64,000 bases of DNA from Leguminivora glycinivorella (lineage: Eukaryota > Arthropoda > Insecta > Lepidoptera > Tortricidae): assembly GCF_023078275.1 (NCBI RefSeq), contig NC_062975.1, positions 26,043,085 to 26,107,084 of the forward strand, in the 5' to 3' direction. Shown here piece by piece: positions 9,782 through 20,718 of this stretch. The notes beneath the pieces were generated by a model. That model searched no databases. It had not been told where the DNA came from and was given only the letters and a program-made list of their open reading frames with translations. Each line of letters begins with the position of its first letter. Position 1 is the stretch's first letter. The position numbers and the translations under genes are program-made.

Positions 9782-10101
9782 CAGTCCATATTATTCTTAC
9801 TGCGAGGCGCTATCAAAGTCTCCCTTAGTCCGTTTCACATTATCCGATCCGATATCGGTTGTCGGAAGGATTTTAAAGGCAAAAACCAAAGATGGCGGCT
9901 TAAATGTCGGTCCTACAACCGATATCGGATCGGATAATGTGAAAACGCACTTACGCTGCACTGCAGCGTTGGACGTTTTTCTAAAACAGTTTTTACATTT
10001 TAAGTGGTGTGTACAACATAAGTTACATTTGTAACGGCACCAACAAGCAACAGTCCATATTATTCTTACCGTCCGGTGCGAGGCGCTATCAAAGTCTCCC
10101 T
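9782..10101 (+). repeat. 44-bp direct repeat flanking a MITE
   Basis: CAGTCCATATTATTCTTAC followed by GCGAGGCGCTATCAAAGTCT occurs at 9782-9825 and again at 10051-10101. The second copy carries CGTCCGG between the two parts. The 225 bp between them contains the MITE at 9824-9960. Confidence 0.8.
9824..9960. mobile_element. MITE with 30-bp inverted ends
   Basis: Left arm 9832-9862 (TTTCACATTATCCGATCCGA, then TATCGGTTGT) and right arm 9915-9946 are inverted copies; the loop contains AAAGATGGCGGC. I recall this family from many lepidopteran genomes. No coding capacity. Confidence 0.8.
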
Positions 10102-10370
10102 GTCTAATTACGCTGGACGGTCCTTTGATCAGTTACTTCGATCGGACGCCGTGACACAGGAGCAAGAGGGACATCTGCTTATTAAAATTAATATTTCTTC
10201 TAGCAAATAATTATGTGAATCCTAAAACATCATGTATTTATTAGGATGGTATGAACTAGATCATCAAGCGCTTTAGGTTGGCTAAACACAGGTTCAATGT
10301 CGTCCAAAAATTAATAAGGTAAAAACTTAGTCAATTTTTAAGAAAATGTAAGTACCTACCCAACTTAAAC

Positions 10371-10492
10371 CCTGACCAGAAATATATCACTACGCGCCAT
10401 GTTGCGGAATTTCAGAACTATTTTCTTCATACTATACTGAACTGTCACCCCATACATCAGACTCTTGACGATTGTCATATATTTCTGTCAGG
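10371..10492. mobile_element. MITE, 122 bp
   Basis: Ends CCTGACCAGAAATATAT and ATATATTTCTGTCAGG are inverted repeats with one indel. The interior has CGCGCCATGTTGCGGAATTT. A one-ended relative is at 3052-3092. Confidence 0.7.
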
Positions 10493-10657
10493 CTATACAA
10501 CTTTTTACCTTAAACTTACCTGAACCCTTCTAAATTCAAATTCCACATTTTCACCTACATACGAAACAGGATTTAGAAAAGTTCCCTCAAATCGCGTCCG
10601 CTCCGCTCGAGAGCAAGGAGCTTTCGAGTTCTACACGATTCCTTTGACGCCCGAAAC

Positions 10658-10852
10658 TTGTTAGAGTCCGTATTAAAATTCAAAAACGTCGCACAACTCC
10701 TGAACATTATGCAGGAGGACTATTCTGATAGTCGCTTACTTTTATATGTTTGTTATGATGATGATAATAAAGGTTATGAGAACGTTCTGAATGAAAAACA
10801 TGTCTATTTTGATGAATGTCTGTATATTATAGATTACAAAGGTCATTTATAG
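10658..10852 (+). CDS. Small open frame of unknown status
   Basis: A 64-codon frame with an acidic, tyrosine-rich C-terminal half (YDDDNKGYENVL). It opens in a moderately GC-rich stretch (CGCGTCCGCTCCGCTCGAGA just upstream). I recognise no domain and see no strong start context or splice donor. A chance frame is the more likely reading; it is listed only because composition changes at its 5' edge. Confidence 0.12.
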   Translation: MLESVLKFKNVAQLLNIMQEDYSDSRLLLYVCYDDDNKGYENVLNEKHVYFDECLYIIDYKGHL

Positions 10853-10883
10853 TTTGGTGTCACTTTTAAAATGTTTAGGGACG

Positions 10884-11007
10884 ATGCAGATGGACTGCAA
10901 AATAACTGCAACTTCTATTATTCAGAAACTGCACTCCCAGTGCACTTCAGATGTAACGTTGGTATGCAGTTTTCAATAGTTACATTTAGGTTGCAGTCCG
11001 TTTGCAT
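10884..11007. mobile_element. MITE with short inverted ends
   Basis: ATGCAGATGGACTGCAA at 10884-10900 pairs with TTGCAGTCCGTTTGCAT at 10991-11007. The 14655-14735 segment looks like a decayed relative. Confidence 0.5.
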
Positions 11008-11821
11008 TGGACCTTAAATAAAATTGCATGTATTGCTTCTTTATTTCATACTGTTTAAACACTCTTTTGTCGTAATTAATCCTTTAAAAAATCTCAATCC
11101 AAATTACGAAACCCACCAAAGAAAAATCATAAATTGTCTCAAATCATATCCATAACAAAACGATGCTAAGAAATGACTAGAGTTCTGAATTGCCCTCCAG
11201 AACATTATGCAGGGATTTGAATAACGATTTTGTTTGTACCTAAGGTAATGTATGCGAAGATTCGAGTTTGTAATGTGATTTTTGGACTTAAATGGTTTTA
11301 AACTTTACTTTGTGGTTAATGTAAGTGGATTTATGGTGCAGGACGCGGGGTAAGTAAGGTGAGGCTCTGCACTCCCTTTGATCAGAAAAGGTTTACTAAG
11401 CAGGTTAGGGTCAACGCATAATTTTGAGAGCTGGTTAATTTCATCTGCAGCAGTCTAAATGTACCTTAAAATGTCGGAGGATGACTTATTTTTATCGTCA
11501 TTTGTAAATAAAATAGGCATTTTGTATGAAACCGAATGCATTGCAATTTGCAAATATACCGAAATTACGCAATTAAACATTTATAAATCGCTCGGTCAAC
11601 TTCTATACATGTTGCCATAAACTATAAACAATTGGACGTAGTATCATTCATCGGATTTCATTATTGTTTTTTTTAGAAACAAGCCTTATTATATGTACGT
11701 AACTACGTATATAAGTATTGTTGTAGAGATCGCTCTTTAGCGATAAGACCGCCTGTTGTCTACCAATAGTTAAAGTTATGTGCTTAATTTTTAGATGTCC
11801 TCTTGTTATATTGGTGAGCAA
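11008..11821. other. No gene seen
   Basis: AT-rich, no recognisable repeats or open frames. Confidence 0.5.
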
Positions 11822-12008
11822 TCCATACTTCCATACTAATATTATAAATGGGAAACTGTGTGTGTATGTTTGTTTGTCCGTCTTTCACGGCAAAACGGAG
11901 CGACGAATTGACGTGATTTTTTAAATGCAGATAGTTGAAGGGACGGAGAGTGACATAGGCTACTTTTAGTCTCTTTCTATCGCGAGCGAAGTCGCGGGCA
12001 AAAGCTAG
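11822..12008 (+). mobile_element. Helitron-like short element, copy 3
   Basis: The longest copy: TCCATACTTCCATACTAATA at the start after A, CAAAAGCTAG at the end before T. The start carries a small duplication of CCATACT. It has the complete TTCACGGCAAAACGGAGCGA middle. Confidence 0.7.
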
Positions 12009-12835
12009 TAAAGAATATTTGTATTGTTTTGTTTCATGATATTTTAGAATCGCGATGTTTGGTCCTCTTTTTTCTGCAAATAAGTACTTAAATAGAAAAT
12101 CATCAAATCACAAACAATGTGCTCATGTAATCAAAAGACTGTCACACCAAACTTGATTCACATTTTAATAAAACTGAAACATTAACCATTATGTTATGAC
12201 GCGCTTTAAATAAACAACTTCATTACCATTTTTATCACTATCCTCTTCAAAAGAATACCGTTCTGCGAGAAAATGAGGACATTATGACAACAATCTTGGC
12301 AACAATTTAGGCATTATTTATAATTTCTCAAACATTCGTACTTAATGTATTGCGCGGTGCCATACTTCTCCACCAACTTATCATCTTCATCTACATTTCT
12401 ATCTACTGTTCCAATTTCATCTTTAACTTTATGGAACACGATGTTGTTTTGTTTTGAAGGGTGGTATTTACAATGTGGTACCTTTTTAGTAAGTGATTCC
12501 TCTCAGTTTAGTCATAAAAATGTTAATGCGCAAAAACAAACAGCGGTGCGAGGGGACAGGGACAGGAATTAAAGAGACGCACTCGAGAAGTTGAGACGGC
12601 AAATTGAATTGGAGATAAGAATTGATTTTGTTTGATAAGCGAGTTTGAGGGAGCTTTGTTTTATTGGAATTGTAGATGTAATTATATACGATTACTTTAT
12701 ATATAATACAAAGCATATGTAACTGAGGAGATTAATATCCAATGATGTAACTCAATATTAAATGTATACCTAGTTGCTCGTACGTTGTTGCCTCAGGGCT
12801 TCTGTGTACTTCTGGCTACCATTACCATGAGATCT
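12009..12835. other. No gene seen
   Basis: AT-rich. Overlapping opposite frames at 12345-12572 and 12486-12716 are mutually exclusive by position and without recognisable content. Confidence 0.5.
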
Positions 12836-12966
12836 GGGGGGTTACCATGACGTGCTAAAGCCGTTCAGTTTAGGTTGAGAGAGAGGGACGGAGCTGTGTA
12901 ACTGCTATAGCTGTGTCCCTTTCTCTCAACCTAAACTGAACGTCTTTAGTACGTCATGGTAACCCC
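12836..12966. mobile_element. Foldback MITE, copy 1
   Basis: Arms GGGGTTACCATGACGTGCTA onward and its inverse ending TAGTACGTCATGGTAACCCC pair over about 58 bp around a short centre. A second copy in the opposite orientation is at 51564-51695. Confidence 0.85.
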
Positions 12967-13354
12967 TCAGAATACTTTACTCAATAGCAAGACGTCATGT
13001 AATATTTGGATACAGTAAGTGACAGTTTATCTCAGTTTTGACAAACATAGCAATTATTTCGCTCACGATATTGTTACATACGTATAGGTACAATCACACA
13101 ATCGCCAAACGAGTAAATCTTGTTGGAAGACGTAGAGACACTTATTGCATAATATGATAATTAATGTATGTCGTTCGGGTTGTTGAATGCTCCCGCTTTT
13201 CTCCTGCCTAAAATGCAATGCAGATATAATGGGCATAGGCATCTTAAATATCATCCCACGGTACACATTATCTCAAAATATTCAGTTTCCAAACTAGATT
13301 TCATGATATGTGTGTATGAACGACCTATGAATGGAATCGTCATCAACATATCAG

Positions 13355-13720
13355 ATAGATAGATGGATAGATAGATGAAAGCTTTATTTGAATGCTGCAA
13401 TAACACACAATTAAAAATGCAACACAGAAACACAAAAAGAAAAAAAAACATACAATTGACTTAAAATTACGTATATCAGCCATTTATCGCTCACTGCTAA
13501 GCAAAAGCCTCTCTTCTAGTACGCCACTTGTCCCGGTACTGAGCTAGTCTCATCCAGTTGTGATCCGCAATTTTCCAGATGTCGTCCACCCAACGAGCCA
13601 ACGTATTCCAAGCGCTTCTTACATCTGTAAGCGGGTACCATTCCGTTTCCGTTAACATTAACAACACAAACACACCAAAAATAAACTTATGAAGTAGGTC
13701 CCATCCAACCTTGTTTTTCG
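13355..13720 (-). pseudogene. LINE 3' end with RT C-terminal fragment
   Basis: On the minus strand a frame ending at 13497 reads TETEWYPLTDVRS, then RWVDDIWKIADHNWMRLAQ, then DKWRTRREAFA and stop. This is the C-terminal tail common to several LINE RT proteins (RW-DDI...W-R-AQ-R-W...EAF). A 3' region with AATAAAGC and a (ATCT)n tail at 13355-13375 follows, so the element end is intact while everything 5' of about 13720 is absent. The residues upstream of TETEWYPL (MSKNKVGW...) are probably flanking DNA read in frame. It resembles, at the level of motif order, the copy at 40.6 kb, but the tails differ. Confidence 0.7.
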
Positions 13721-14528
13721 ACAATATTTTCCCCTACTTCCATGAGTCAGGGATATAGTTATACTTGTATAATTATGTGTATATCTTAAGATAACGGTCC
13801 AGCGCGCGAGTGATGGATGGAGGAATCTGCGAAAACGACCGGAAGTGGACGAAATATGTACAATAAACTTGCAGTACCTATGCGCACGCGGAAGAAATGG
13901 ACGGATAGATTAACATATATCACACTCAATTATGCGAGGAGATAGTATCTATGAAGATAATTGAGTATAGCCTAGCTTTGTGTTTATGGGTATTATATTT
14001 AGGAAAAAATACGTATGATTTAACTTTTCATTTAAAAAAACTCTTTCTTCTTTTGTGTGAACCTGCCTTAGAAATCTATATTATTTGTGGTTATGTTTCG
14101 TTAATATTTCGTGTAGCTTTAGCACATTTTAATTTTTTCCTCAGTCACCCGTTGACCACGAACGCTGTAAAGAGTTCGAAACGTCGGGATGTATTTTAAA
14201 TTCATTATACGCGATTTAATCCGTTTCCATAGTTTTATTTCACGAGTACCTAACTATTGCTGTAACCGAAGACAATATTACTTCTTCTTGTTATAGGTGC
14301 TATAATTTATGTATTTAGGTATAAGTATTGCATTCATTTTTAGAGTAGGGATGTATATTAAGTGTACATATATATACCGATGCACTTTAGTTGTTTGTCA
14401 CCATCTATTTTCCTCTCTCAGTTATTCTAAGGTTAGCTGGAAGAGATCCCTTAAAGGGATAAGCTCGCCTTTGTACATAACCGTTATAATATTCTCTGTG
14501 CATGTAATTTGTTCTGTACAATAAAGTG
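13721..14528. other. No gene; one shared short repeat
   Basis: Mostly AT-rich. 14164-14220 carries GAGTTCGAAACGTCGGGAT and TTCATTATACGCGAT, also present at 18051-18110. The 82-codon frame at 13951-14199 overlaps that repeat and is not supported. Confidence 0.5.
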
Positions 14529-14556
14529 TTTACTACTACTACTACTACTACTACTA
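14529..14556 (+). repeat. (ACT)n microsatellite
   Basis: Nine tandem ACT units. Confidence 0.9.
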
Positions 14557-14654
14557 TAATGTAAAGAGTCTTAGCGCCTTATGTATCACTGCGACCATTT
14601 TTGTGATCGAAAAAAGCGTTACTAACAAGCAACTAAAACCTTAAGTTAGAACTG

Positions 14655-14735
14655 GTAAAGACGGGCTGCAATTCAACTGTAACTTATATTGGAACTTCTG
14701 CACACCAACTTTACAGTGATCGGCTTGCAGTCCCC
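14655..14735. repeat. Possible decayed MITE
   Basis: CGGGCTGCAATTCAACTGTAA and GGCTTGCAGTCCCC share words with the MITE at 10884-11007 (CTGCAA, TTGCAGTCC, AACTTCT). Similarity is weak. Confidence 0.3.
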
Positions 14736-15087
14736 ATAAAGGTTGAACTAAGTTTGAAATACTTCTGTAATCTGATGATCAATTTTTACATATTAACAGC
14801 ATACGATTCAAAGTAAGCAAATTTATATAAAATGTTATGCTATTGTAATTATTCTAGATCAATTTTTTTCAACTTTTTACCTTTTCCAATCCAAATCAAT
14901 CCAAAACGTTAATATTTTTGCACAAGCATCCGAGGTCCCCAAATTATTCAAATAGATGCAGAGAGCAGAGTTTGTTTGGCACGGCGTTGTACGTTAAGGA
15001 GTTAGGTGTTATTGCTTGCTTGTTTACTTTGTTATAGAACCGGGGCTTAACGTGCTTATGTACATTTAAGTACATGTCACATGAATA

Positions 15088-15261
15088 ATAGGCACTGTGA
15101 GCTATTTCACCACATTTGACACTTGACATTGACAATTCTGTGCCTATTTCTGGGTTGATAAGTAACATTGTTACTCAGCTTGTTTTCTTATTGAACAGGC
15201 AACGAATGGCAAAGTGTCACTGTCTGGCGACTTTTGTCACTATTGTGAAATAGGCCACTGG
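15088..15261. mobile_element. MITE ending in GGCCACTGG
   Basis: Starts ATAGGCACTGTGAGCTATTT and ends TGAAATAGGCCACTGG; the interior has TTGACACTTGACATTGACA and CAAAGTGTCACTGTC. A second copy at 57121-57340 shares both ends. Confidence 0.65.
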
Positions 15262-15381
15262 TATCGATCGATTTTATTCGTCGATTCGATCGATCGATTC
15301 ACTTGACATTTTTTTTTCTTAAAATATTAATTTGCCATTCGATGGTTGAGAATCATTTCTAGGATTGTTTTGTTACTGGGC

Positions 15382-17134
15382 CATTTCTCAAAATTTTGGC
15401 ACCGACAGGTGAAAGATTTGCTTTTTTTTAAATGTCGCATTTTTTTAAAAAGATTTGTAGGGATCATTTGAATGCGTCTCAAACATTTCAAAAATGTCAA
15501 AGGCACCGATATCAATTAATTATTTTAGAAGTTATGATCGATTAAAATTCAGGTGAACGACATCATGATCAGGTGAAGGATAAATATACACAGGTTATCG
15601 ACAACAGCAGCAGGTTAACGACAAATTAGTACAAATTTGTATGACACATTTGACAAGTTAACGACAAGCGTCGCTAACCTGCGTCCGTAGTCGATCACCT
15701 GTAGTTTGGTGGTCATTCACCTGATATGGACGTCATTCACCTGCCCATCAGCATTATAATAGTTTTTAACCGCCGCCCAAATCTCAAGGAAGGGGGTCAT
15801 TAATATTTTATACCCGACCTTTAAATAAAATTATAATATAATAGCTACTCTGAAGTATAATGAAGTGACTTCACTTCAAGCAACCACTTGCTTACTGACA
15901 CGGTATTTAAACTATAATTAAGATTTCATTTTTTAAAGGGGGCAAAAAACAAATGAAAAAATTAAAATATATAAATAAATCACAGAAGAGTTACTTTTAA
16001 TTATAAAAATATAAGGATACTCATTATTATTATTATAATACTCATATTCTAGATTATGTTTTAATACTCATTATCATTACTTATTGATCCGATTGATCGC
16101 CCCTCGTAATGGTTCATCTGGCTTATGACAAGTGATCGACGCGTCGGTTTCCTGTCACTGAGTCGTTCACCTGGCTTTATCGCACAGGTGAAGGACACAC
16201 ACCACAGAAAAGCAACAATCCTTTGAGAAATGCAGCCTAAACCGATATGACAGTAATACTTTTCTCATTTAACGCACAAAACAAATATTGAAGGTGTAAA
16301 AAAGTATTATTACGATTGGTAAATTTATCATTATTGTCATCACCCTGTCCCAAAATGTCGTTCACTTGCCTATTTTAGCCAGGTGAACGATGCACAGGTG
16401 ACCGACAAAATGGCAGTTATTTCGCCAAAACTCAAAAAGTATTTGCCGAACGAACTAAATATTTAGGTGCCTAAAAATAAGCAACAAAATACGAAACATA
16501 TGTTACAGTTAATGCATTATCTCAAACAATAACCAGTTTATGATTGACAGAATAACGACTACTTACCCGTTACAAACTCCCGTTCGAGGTAATTAAAAAT
16601 TTCTATTTTCTAATCAAGGCGTAGTGAGCACGTGCCGTTGCTTGCAGGTGATGGCCGATACTGGCGGCTTCGATTCATGCGGGGTGGGGCGGCAGAGGTG
16701 GAGTAGGGATCGCACAGTGCTTGCGAGTTTGTCTCGACAGGTCAACGACAAAAACGGCCGTGGACAAACTTTAAAGCCAAATAACTTGGAACATAAGAGT
16801 AATATTATTATCAGATACTCTAGTTTTAAAAGTTAAGGATATATGCAAATAAAATACAGCAATAAAAGTAAGTAAAGTTAATAATTTGTGTACTTTTAAC
16901 AACTCGAAACATGAGTACTTCGCGTTGGGACACGGAAGGTGAACGACAAAACTTAGTTACAATTATTATTTATTTCATTAATATAAAATAAATCGATTTC
17001 AAAGCATCAGGCCTCTATGTAAAAACTGTCTTTTAATATGTATTGATAATTTATTTATGAAGATATTGTATACTAAAAAAAAAGTTCTAACATAAACGTA
17101 GTGACAGGTGGGGGTGGCAAAATTTTGAGAAATG
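15382..17134. mobile_element. Unclassified TIR element with phased motif arrays
   Basis: The ends are 22-bp inverted repeats, CATTTCTCAAAATTTTG plus five bases at 15382-15403 and its inverse at 17113-17134, with 21 of 22 matching. Inside, a 13-bp motif close to CAGGTGAACGACA recurs about 20 times: forward at 15550, 15570, 15591, 15611, 15654, 16129, 16184, 16380, 16394, 16738 and 16935; reversed with right edges at 15681, 15701, 15723, 15743, 16154, 16173, 16347 and 16368. The clusters are spaced 19-22 bp apart. A 70-codon frame at 16624-16836 in a GC-rich segment has no recognised domain. I see no transposase, and no convincing target duplication. It is probably a non-autonomous DNA transposon whose motif binds its transposase; the class is unknown. 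Confidence 0.6.
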
Positions 17135-17489
17135 ACCACTGCTAATTGTATTAAACATTAAAAGATTATTTATTTGCAAAATGTAGTGATTTACATAGTT
17201 GGACAGTAACATTAAGTGCTTACATTTTACTTACTCGTAAAGAAGCATGCAATTTTTTCTTATTAGCTAGGGATACTTAACTAAGTATGTACATGTAAAT
17301 GTTATATAACAATACACCATTTCATTATAATTATGTACTTATACCTAATACTAGTATGAGGCTATGAGCTAACTTTGCATCGCAACAAACAATTTATTAA
17401 TATTAATTCCTATAATTTACAATACACATTATTACATTCATTAGACATTATATAATTTATTATTATTAATTAATTTATAAGTCATAGGA
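17135..17489. other. AT-rich stretch, no gene
   Basis: Very AT-rich with runs of TTATTATTAATTAATTTA; nothing recognised. Confidence 0.55.
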
Positions 17490-17900
17490 AATATTCGTTA
17501 ATTTTATAAAATTAATATCTCTTTATTTACATGAACATATTTACATAATTATATAAGAAACTAAGACTAAACTTAAAAGCTAGCTAATGTCTAAAATAGG
17601 CCCTTGAGGCATTGTACCAAGGATACTGGCGACATTTCCTCGCTGTATCGCAATGCTGATACGTTGTGCGAGGAAGTCGCCAGCTCTTCGGTCACCAGTT
17701 TAAAAAATTAAATTTTATAAAAACACTTATCTAAACAATATTGAGCTAATTTATATTTAAATTCGGGCATGTCAGAGTCCCTTATATCTACTGGTAAATT
17801 ATTAAATATTTTTATAGACATACACAAGTACACATTATTTGAAAAGAATGCTGTCTTCGAGTGGTAAGGATAGCATAAGTGTGAGCCGTTTCGAGACTAA
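17490..17900 (-). mobile_element. LINE 3' end with RT C-terminus
   Basis: On the minus strand a frame entering at about 17897 reads CYPYHSKTAFFSNNVYLC, then NNLPVDIRDSDMPEFKYKL, AQYCLDKCFYKI and a stop at 17708. The segment NLP-DIR-S is the end of Jockey-type LINE RT proteins. The 3' untranslated part includes CTGGTGACCGAAGAGCTGG, AATGCCTCAAGGGCCTATTT and a final TAAATAAAGAGATA with a polyadenylation-like AATAAA. This copy is the reference for the split remnant at the window start and for 42470-42550. Confidence 0.75.
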
Positions 17901-18050
17901 TATATTGTAGTGGATGCCTTATTTCTAAATAAACTTATATGATATTCTTGCTTAAAAAGTTTTGTAGATATAGTTTAAGTGACACAGTGAATTTTCAAAA
18001 TTCACTTTATTAACCATTCTCCTTGTGTCTCAAAGCATGAAAGAGTAAGA

Positions 18051-18110
18051 AGCTGTGAAGAGTTCGAAACGTCGGGATATGTTATAAATTCATTATACGC
18101 GATATAAGTA
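18051..18110 (+). repeat. Short dispersed repeat, second copy
   Basis: GAGTTCGAAACGTCGGGATA and TTCATTATACGCGATATAA match 14164-14220 over about 57 bp. Confidence 0.6.
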
Positions 18111-18119
18111 ATCTGTTTT

Positions 18120-18345
18120 TTTTTTATAAAACGTCGGTGGCAAACAGGTATACGGTCCACCTGATGGAAACCGGTCACCGTAACCTAAGGACGCCTGCGA
18201 CTAAAGGGGTGTCACATGCGCGTTGCCAACTCATCAGAAAGTTGTACACCCCTTTTTTGAAGAACCCCATACTGAAGTTCATCGGAAATACCTCGGCAGG
18301 GAGCTCATTCCACAGCCGGAGCGTCCGCGGGAGGAAATTATTTGA
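18120..18345 (-). pseudogene. LINE RT C-terminal fragment (ELPAEVF family)
   Basis: Minus-strand reading gives RTLRLWNELPAEVFP, then FFKKGVYNFLMSWQRA, then a short tail and stop, followed by ACCGTATACCTGTTTGCCAC and a poly(A) seen as T10 at 18118-18131 on the plus strand. WNELP-EVFP...FK--VY--L is a C-terminal signature of CR1/L2/R1-group LINE proteins. Only the last 60 or so residues are present. Copies of the same family lie at 32.2 and 35.3 kb on the plus strand. Confidence 0.75.
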
Positions 18346-18769
18346 ATGCTTTCATTCACAACATAACATAATCATAACTCTTTAGTTATGATTATGTTGA
18401 TACAATTATTTCCAGGTGTACATTAAATGCGCCTTCTTTTGAGCCTCAGAGTTTATCAAAAAGCAGAAGGAAAAGAAAATCAGATCTCCCGGAAGGTTGG
18501 TAACGTAGGTAAATTAAGTCCTCTGGGGTTAACATAACTGATTATCTTCAACCTACCTTTCATCATTTGTCATTTTCAGGATTGTCATCACACTGTAAGA
18601 CTTTTGGTAGAGGTAGGTTTATATTTTTCAACTTTCACTACATTTTTTTCATTTTGGCATCGTATACCATTCTTGGCTTAGGGACACAAAAACTCACCAT
18701 GGATACAGTAAAGATAAATATTAGGACTTCCAAATTACTTTTGTGATATTTTTAGAAATCCATAATAAG
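18346..18769. other. No gene seen
   Basis: CATAACATAATCATAACTC/GAGTTATGATTATGTTGAT at 18361-18400 is a small inverted repeat. Otherwise unremarkable AT-rich DNA. Confidence 0.5.
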
Positions 18770-18860
18770 AGTGAGAGGCACCCGGAGTCTCATAAGGGCC
18801 TTCGAATGTGAGAACGGCGCAGGGATCCTGTACTAAAGAAGGATTCCGAAGAAACGGCCT
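18770..18860 (+). repeat. Dispersed repeat (GATTCCGAAGAAACGGC)
   Basis: GAGTGAGAGGCACCCGGAGT and GGATCCTGTACTAAAGAAGG recur at 29025-29247, where a MITE splits the copy. The opposite-strand frames over it (18790-19041, 18860-19069) are unsupported. Confidence 0.65.
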
Positions 18861-19137
18861 TAATAGTCCCATAGCAAGGTGATTTCATCATGGCAATCAT
18901 AGGTTCCCTCAACTGTTCCTCTGTCAAAGTAAACATCGTCCACGTGCCACACCGGCCCACAGAAAATGCACCAAAATGATATGAATATGGCCTTGAAAAG
19001 CGTGAGCAAAATTGTCTTTTCACCGACGGCCACATTGTCACTTATTGTTTCAGTTTTTGATTTCATCATTTTATATTGTTTTGTTTAAATATTTAAATAG
19101 CTTCTATAAGAATACATATTTAGTGTAAAAAAAGAAA

Positions 19138-19316
19138 TCCATACTAATATTATCAATGAGACAGTGTGTGTGTCTATTTGTTTGTCCGTCTTTCACGGCA
19201 AAACCGAGCGACGAATTGACGTGATTTTTTAGTGGAGATAGTTGAAGGGATGGAGAGTGACATAGGCCACATTTTTTTCTCTTTCTAACGCGAGCGAAGC
19301 CGCGGGCATCATCTAG
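19138..19316 (+). mobile_element. Helitron-like short element, copy 4
   Basis: TCCATACTAATATTATCAAT after A to CATCATCTAG before T. The 3' word differs from the usual AAAAGCTAG, otherwise complete. Confidence 0.65.
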
Positions 19317-19944
19317 TTTTAAATATGCTGTATAAATATGTGAAGGTATTATTGCCTAGCATTGTGGTATGCAATTAAAACTGCATTAGGTAGTGCGCTT
19401 AGTGAGGAACAGGTGCCTATGGAAGGGACCGTCTTCAACAGAAAGACATGATGTCACGAACCTCAGCAGTGAGGGAACTACTGAAGTAGAAGAATAATTG
19501 TGGTATTTGGGAAAATATTGTGATACCACTCGATACAAAAACAAACATTTTCCTGTCATTACCACGTGATAACAGCGTCCATCATAAGTCAGCAATGATC
19601 ATAAGTCATGACGTTTGCGTCGCGTTACAGCGCTCATTACGGCCGAGGCCGGGAAGTAGACGCTTCCCTCCCGCATTTACATACGACAAGGCTTAGTTGG
19701 GAATAAAAAATAAACGTCTCGTTTACCGTTTTTTGGAACTTTTGGGGCTGGGTTCCGTTGTTCATAATAAACAATGAGAACATTTTTGTCGATATTACAT
19801 GAAAAAACTCATCAAGGTAGATTTTTTGTTATCTCATTTTTAATAGGAAAACAAAAGTGTATTATTATTTTCTTGTTTTATTGCAGAGTTATGACTGCCT
19901 TAGGTCTTCCTCTTCATCGTGATCTGGATGACACCCATAAAATA
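19317..19944. other. No gene seen
   Basis: A CpG-bearing stretch at 19600-19680 (CGTCGCGTTACAGCGCTCAT) is the only compositional change. The minus frame 19386-19595 has no recognised content. Confidence 0.45.
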
Positions 19945-20080
19945 AATGAATAAATATTATAGGACATTCTTACACAGATAACCACTAGCTCAGTTGGTTA
20001 GAGAGACTAAGCATCTTCGTAGTAGTTCGCGGAGAGACCACCGGTGTTCCAAAAGTTTACAAATTTGAATCTTACTCGGA
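19945..20080. mobile_element. SINE tail plus tRNA-like relic
   Basis: 19945-19978 is the minus-strand tail of the GACCGGT SINE family (AATATTATAGGACATTCTTA). Directly after it, TAGCTCAGTTGGTTAGAG is an excellent A-box of a tRNA gene, but the expected B box is only a degenerate TTTGAATCTTACTCGGA and no acceptor stem pairs. I read this as a tRNA-derived relic, not a gene. Confidence 0.45.
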
Positions 20081-20173
20081 ATTTTTTAATTTGTCCTTCA
20101 ATCGAAAAATAAGTTCTATCTTTTACGATTTCTTGAAAATTGTATGTTTATTTTCTTTCTGGTTAATAAAAAA

Positions 20174-20718
20174 GGTTTTTTAGGCTTCCGTAGTCAACTA
20201 GGAACCCTTATAGTTTCGCCATGTCTGTCTGTCCGTCCGTCCGTCCGTCCGTCCCTCCGTCCGTCCGTCCGTCTGTCCGCGGATAATCTCAGTAACCGTT
20301 AGCACTAGAAAGCTGAAATTTGGTACCAATATGTATATGAATCACGCCGACAAAGTGCAAAAATAAAAAATGGAAAAAAATGTTTTATTAGGGTACCCCC
20401 CCTACATGTAAAGTGGGGGTTGAATTTTTTTTTCATTCCAACCCTAACGTGTGATATATTGTTGGATAGGTTTTTTGATAATATTAATATTCTCGGAAAT
20501 AATCGCTCCTAAAGGAAAAAAAAGTGCGTCCCCCCCCCCTCTAACTTTTAAACCATATGTTTAAAAAATATGAAAAAAATCACAAAAGTAGAACTTTATA
20601 AAGACTTTCTAGGAAAATTGTTTTGAACTTGATAGGTTCAGTAGTTTTTGAGAAAAATACGGAAAACTACGGAACCCTACACTGAGCGTGGCCCGACACG
20701 CTCTTGGCCGGTTTTTTT
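20174..20718 (+). repeat. 545-bp dispersed element (GGAACCCTT family), copy 1
   Basis: Starts TTAGGCTTCCGTAGTCAACT, has a GTCC-rich microsatellite, AATCTCAGTAACCGTTAGCA, a C-rich run near 20531, and ends GGAACCCTACACTGAGCGTG plus CCGACACGCTCTTGGCCGG. Full minus copy at 25224-25756 and a split copy at 54845-55965. No protein frame is maintained between copies, so it looks non-coding. Confidence 0.8.
20223..20279 (+). repeat. (GTCC)n microsatellite
   Basis: About 13 tetranucleotide units inside the dispersed element; the copies at 25.69 and 54.89 kb have far fewer. Confidence 0.9.

Noticed and set aside
13951..14524. Hydrophobic frames of 82 and 71 codons
   Set aside because: TT-rich codons give apparent membrane character by chance; one overlaps a dispersed repeat.
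15236..15305. Cluster of ATCGATCGAT/CGATCGATCG palindromes as a regulatory site
   Set aside because: Short low-complexity run next to a MITE boundary; nothing else supports function.
19982..20075. tRNA gene suggested by TAGCTCAGTTGGTTAGAG
   Set aside because: Only the A-box region is good; the T arm is degenerate and no acceptor or anticodon stem can be paired.
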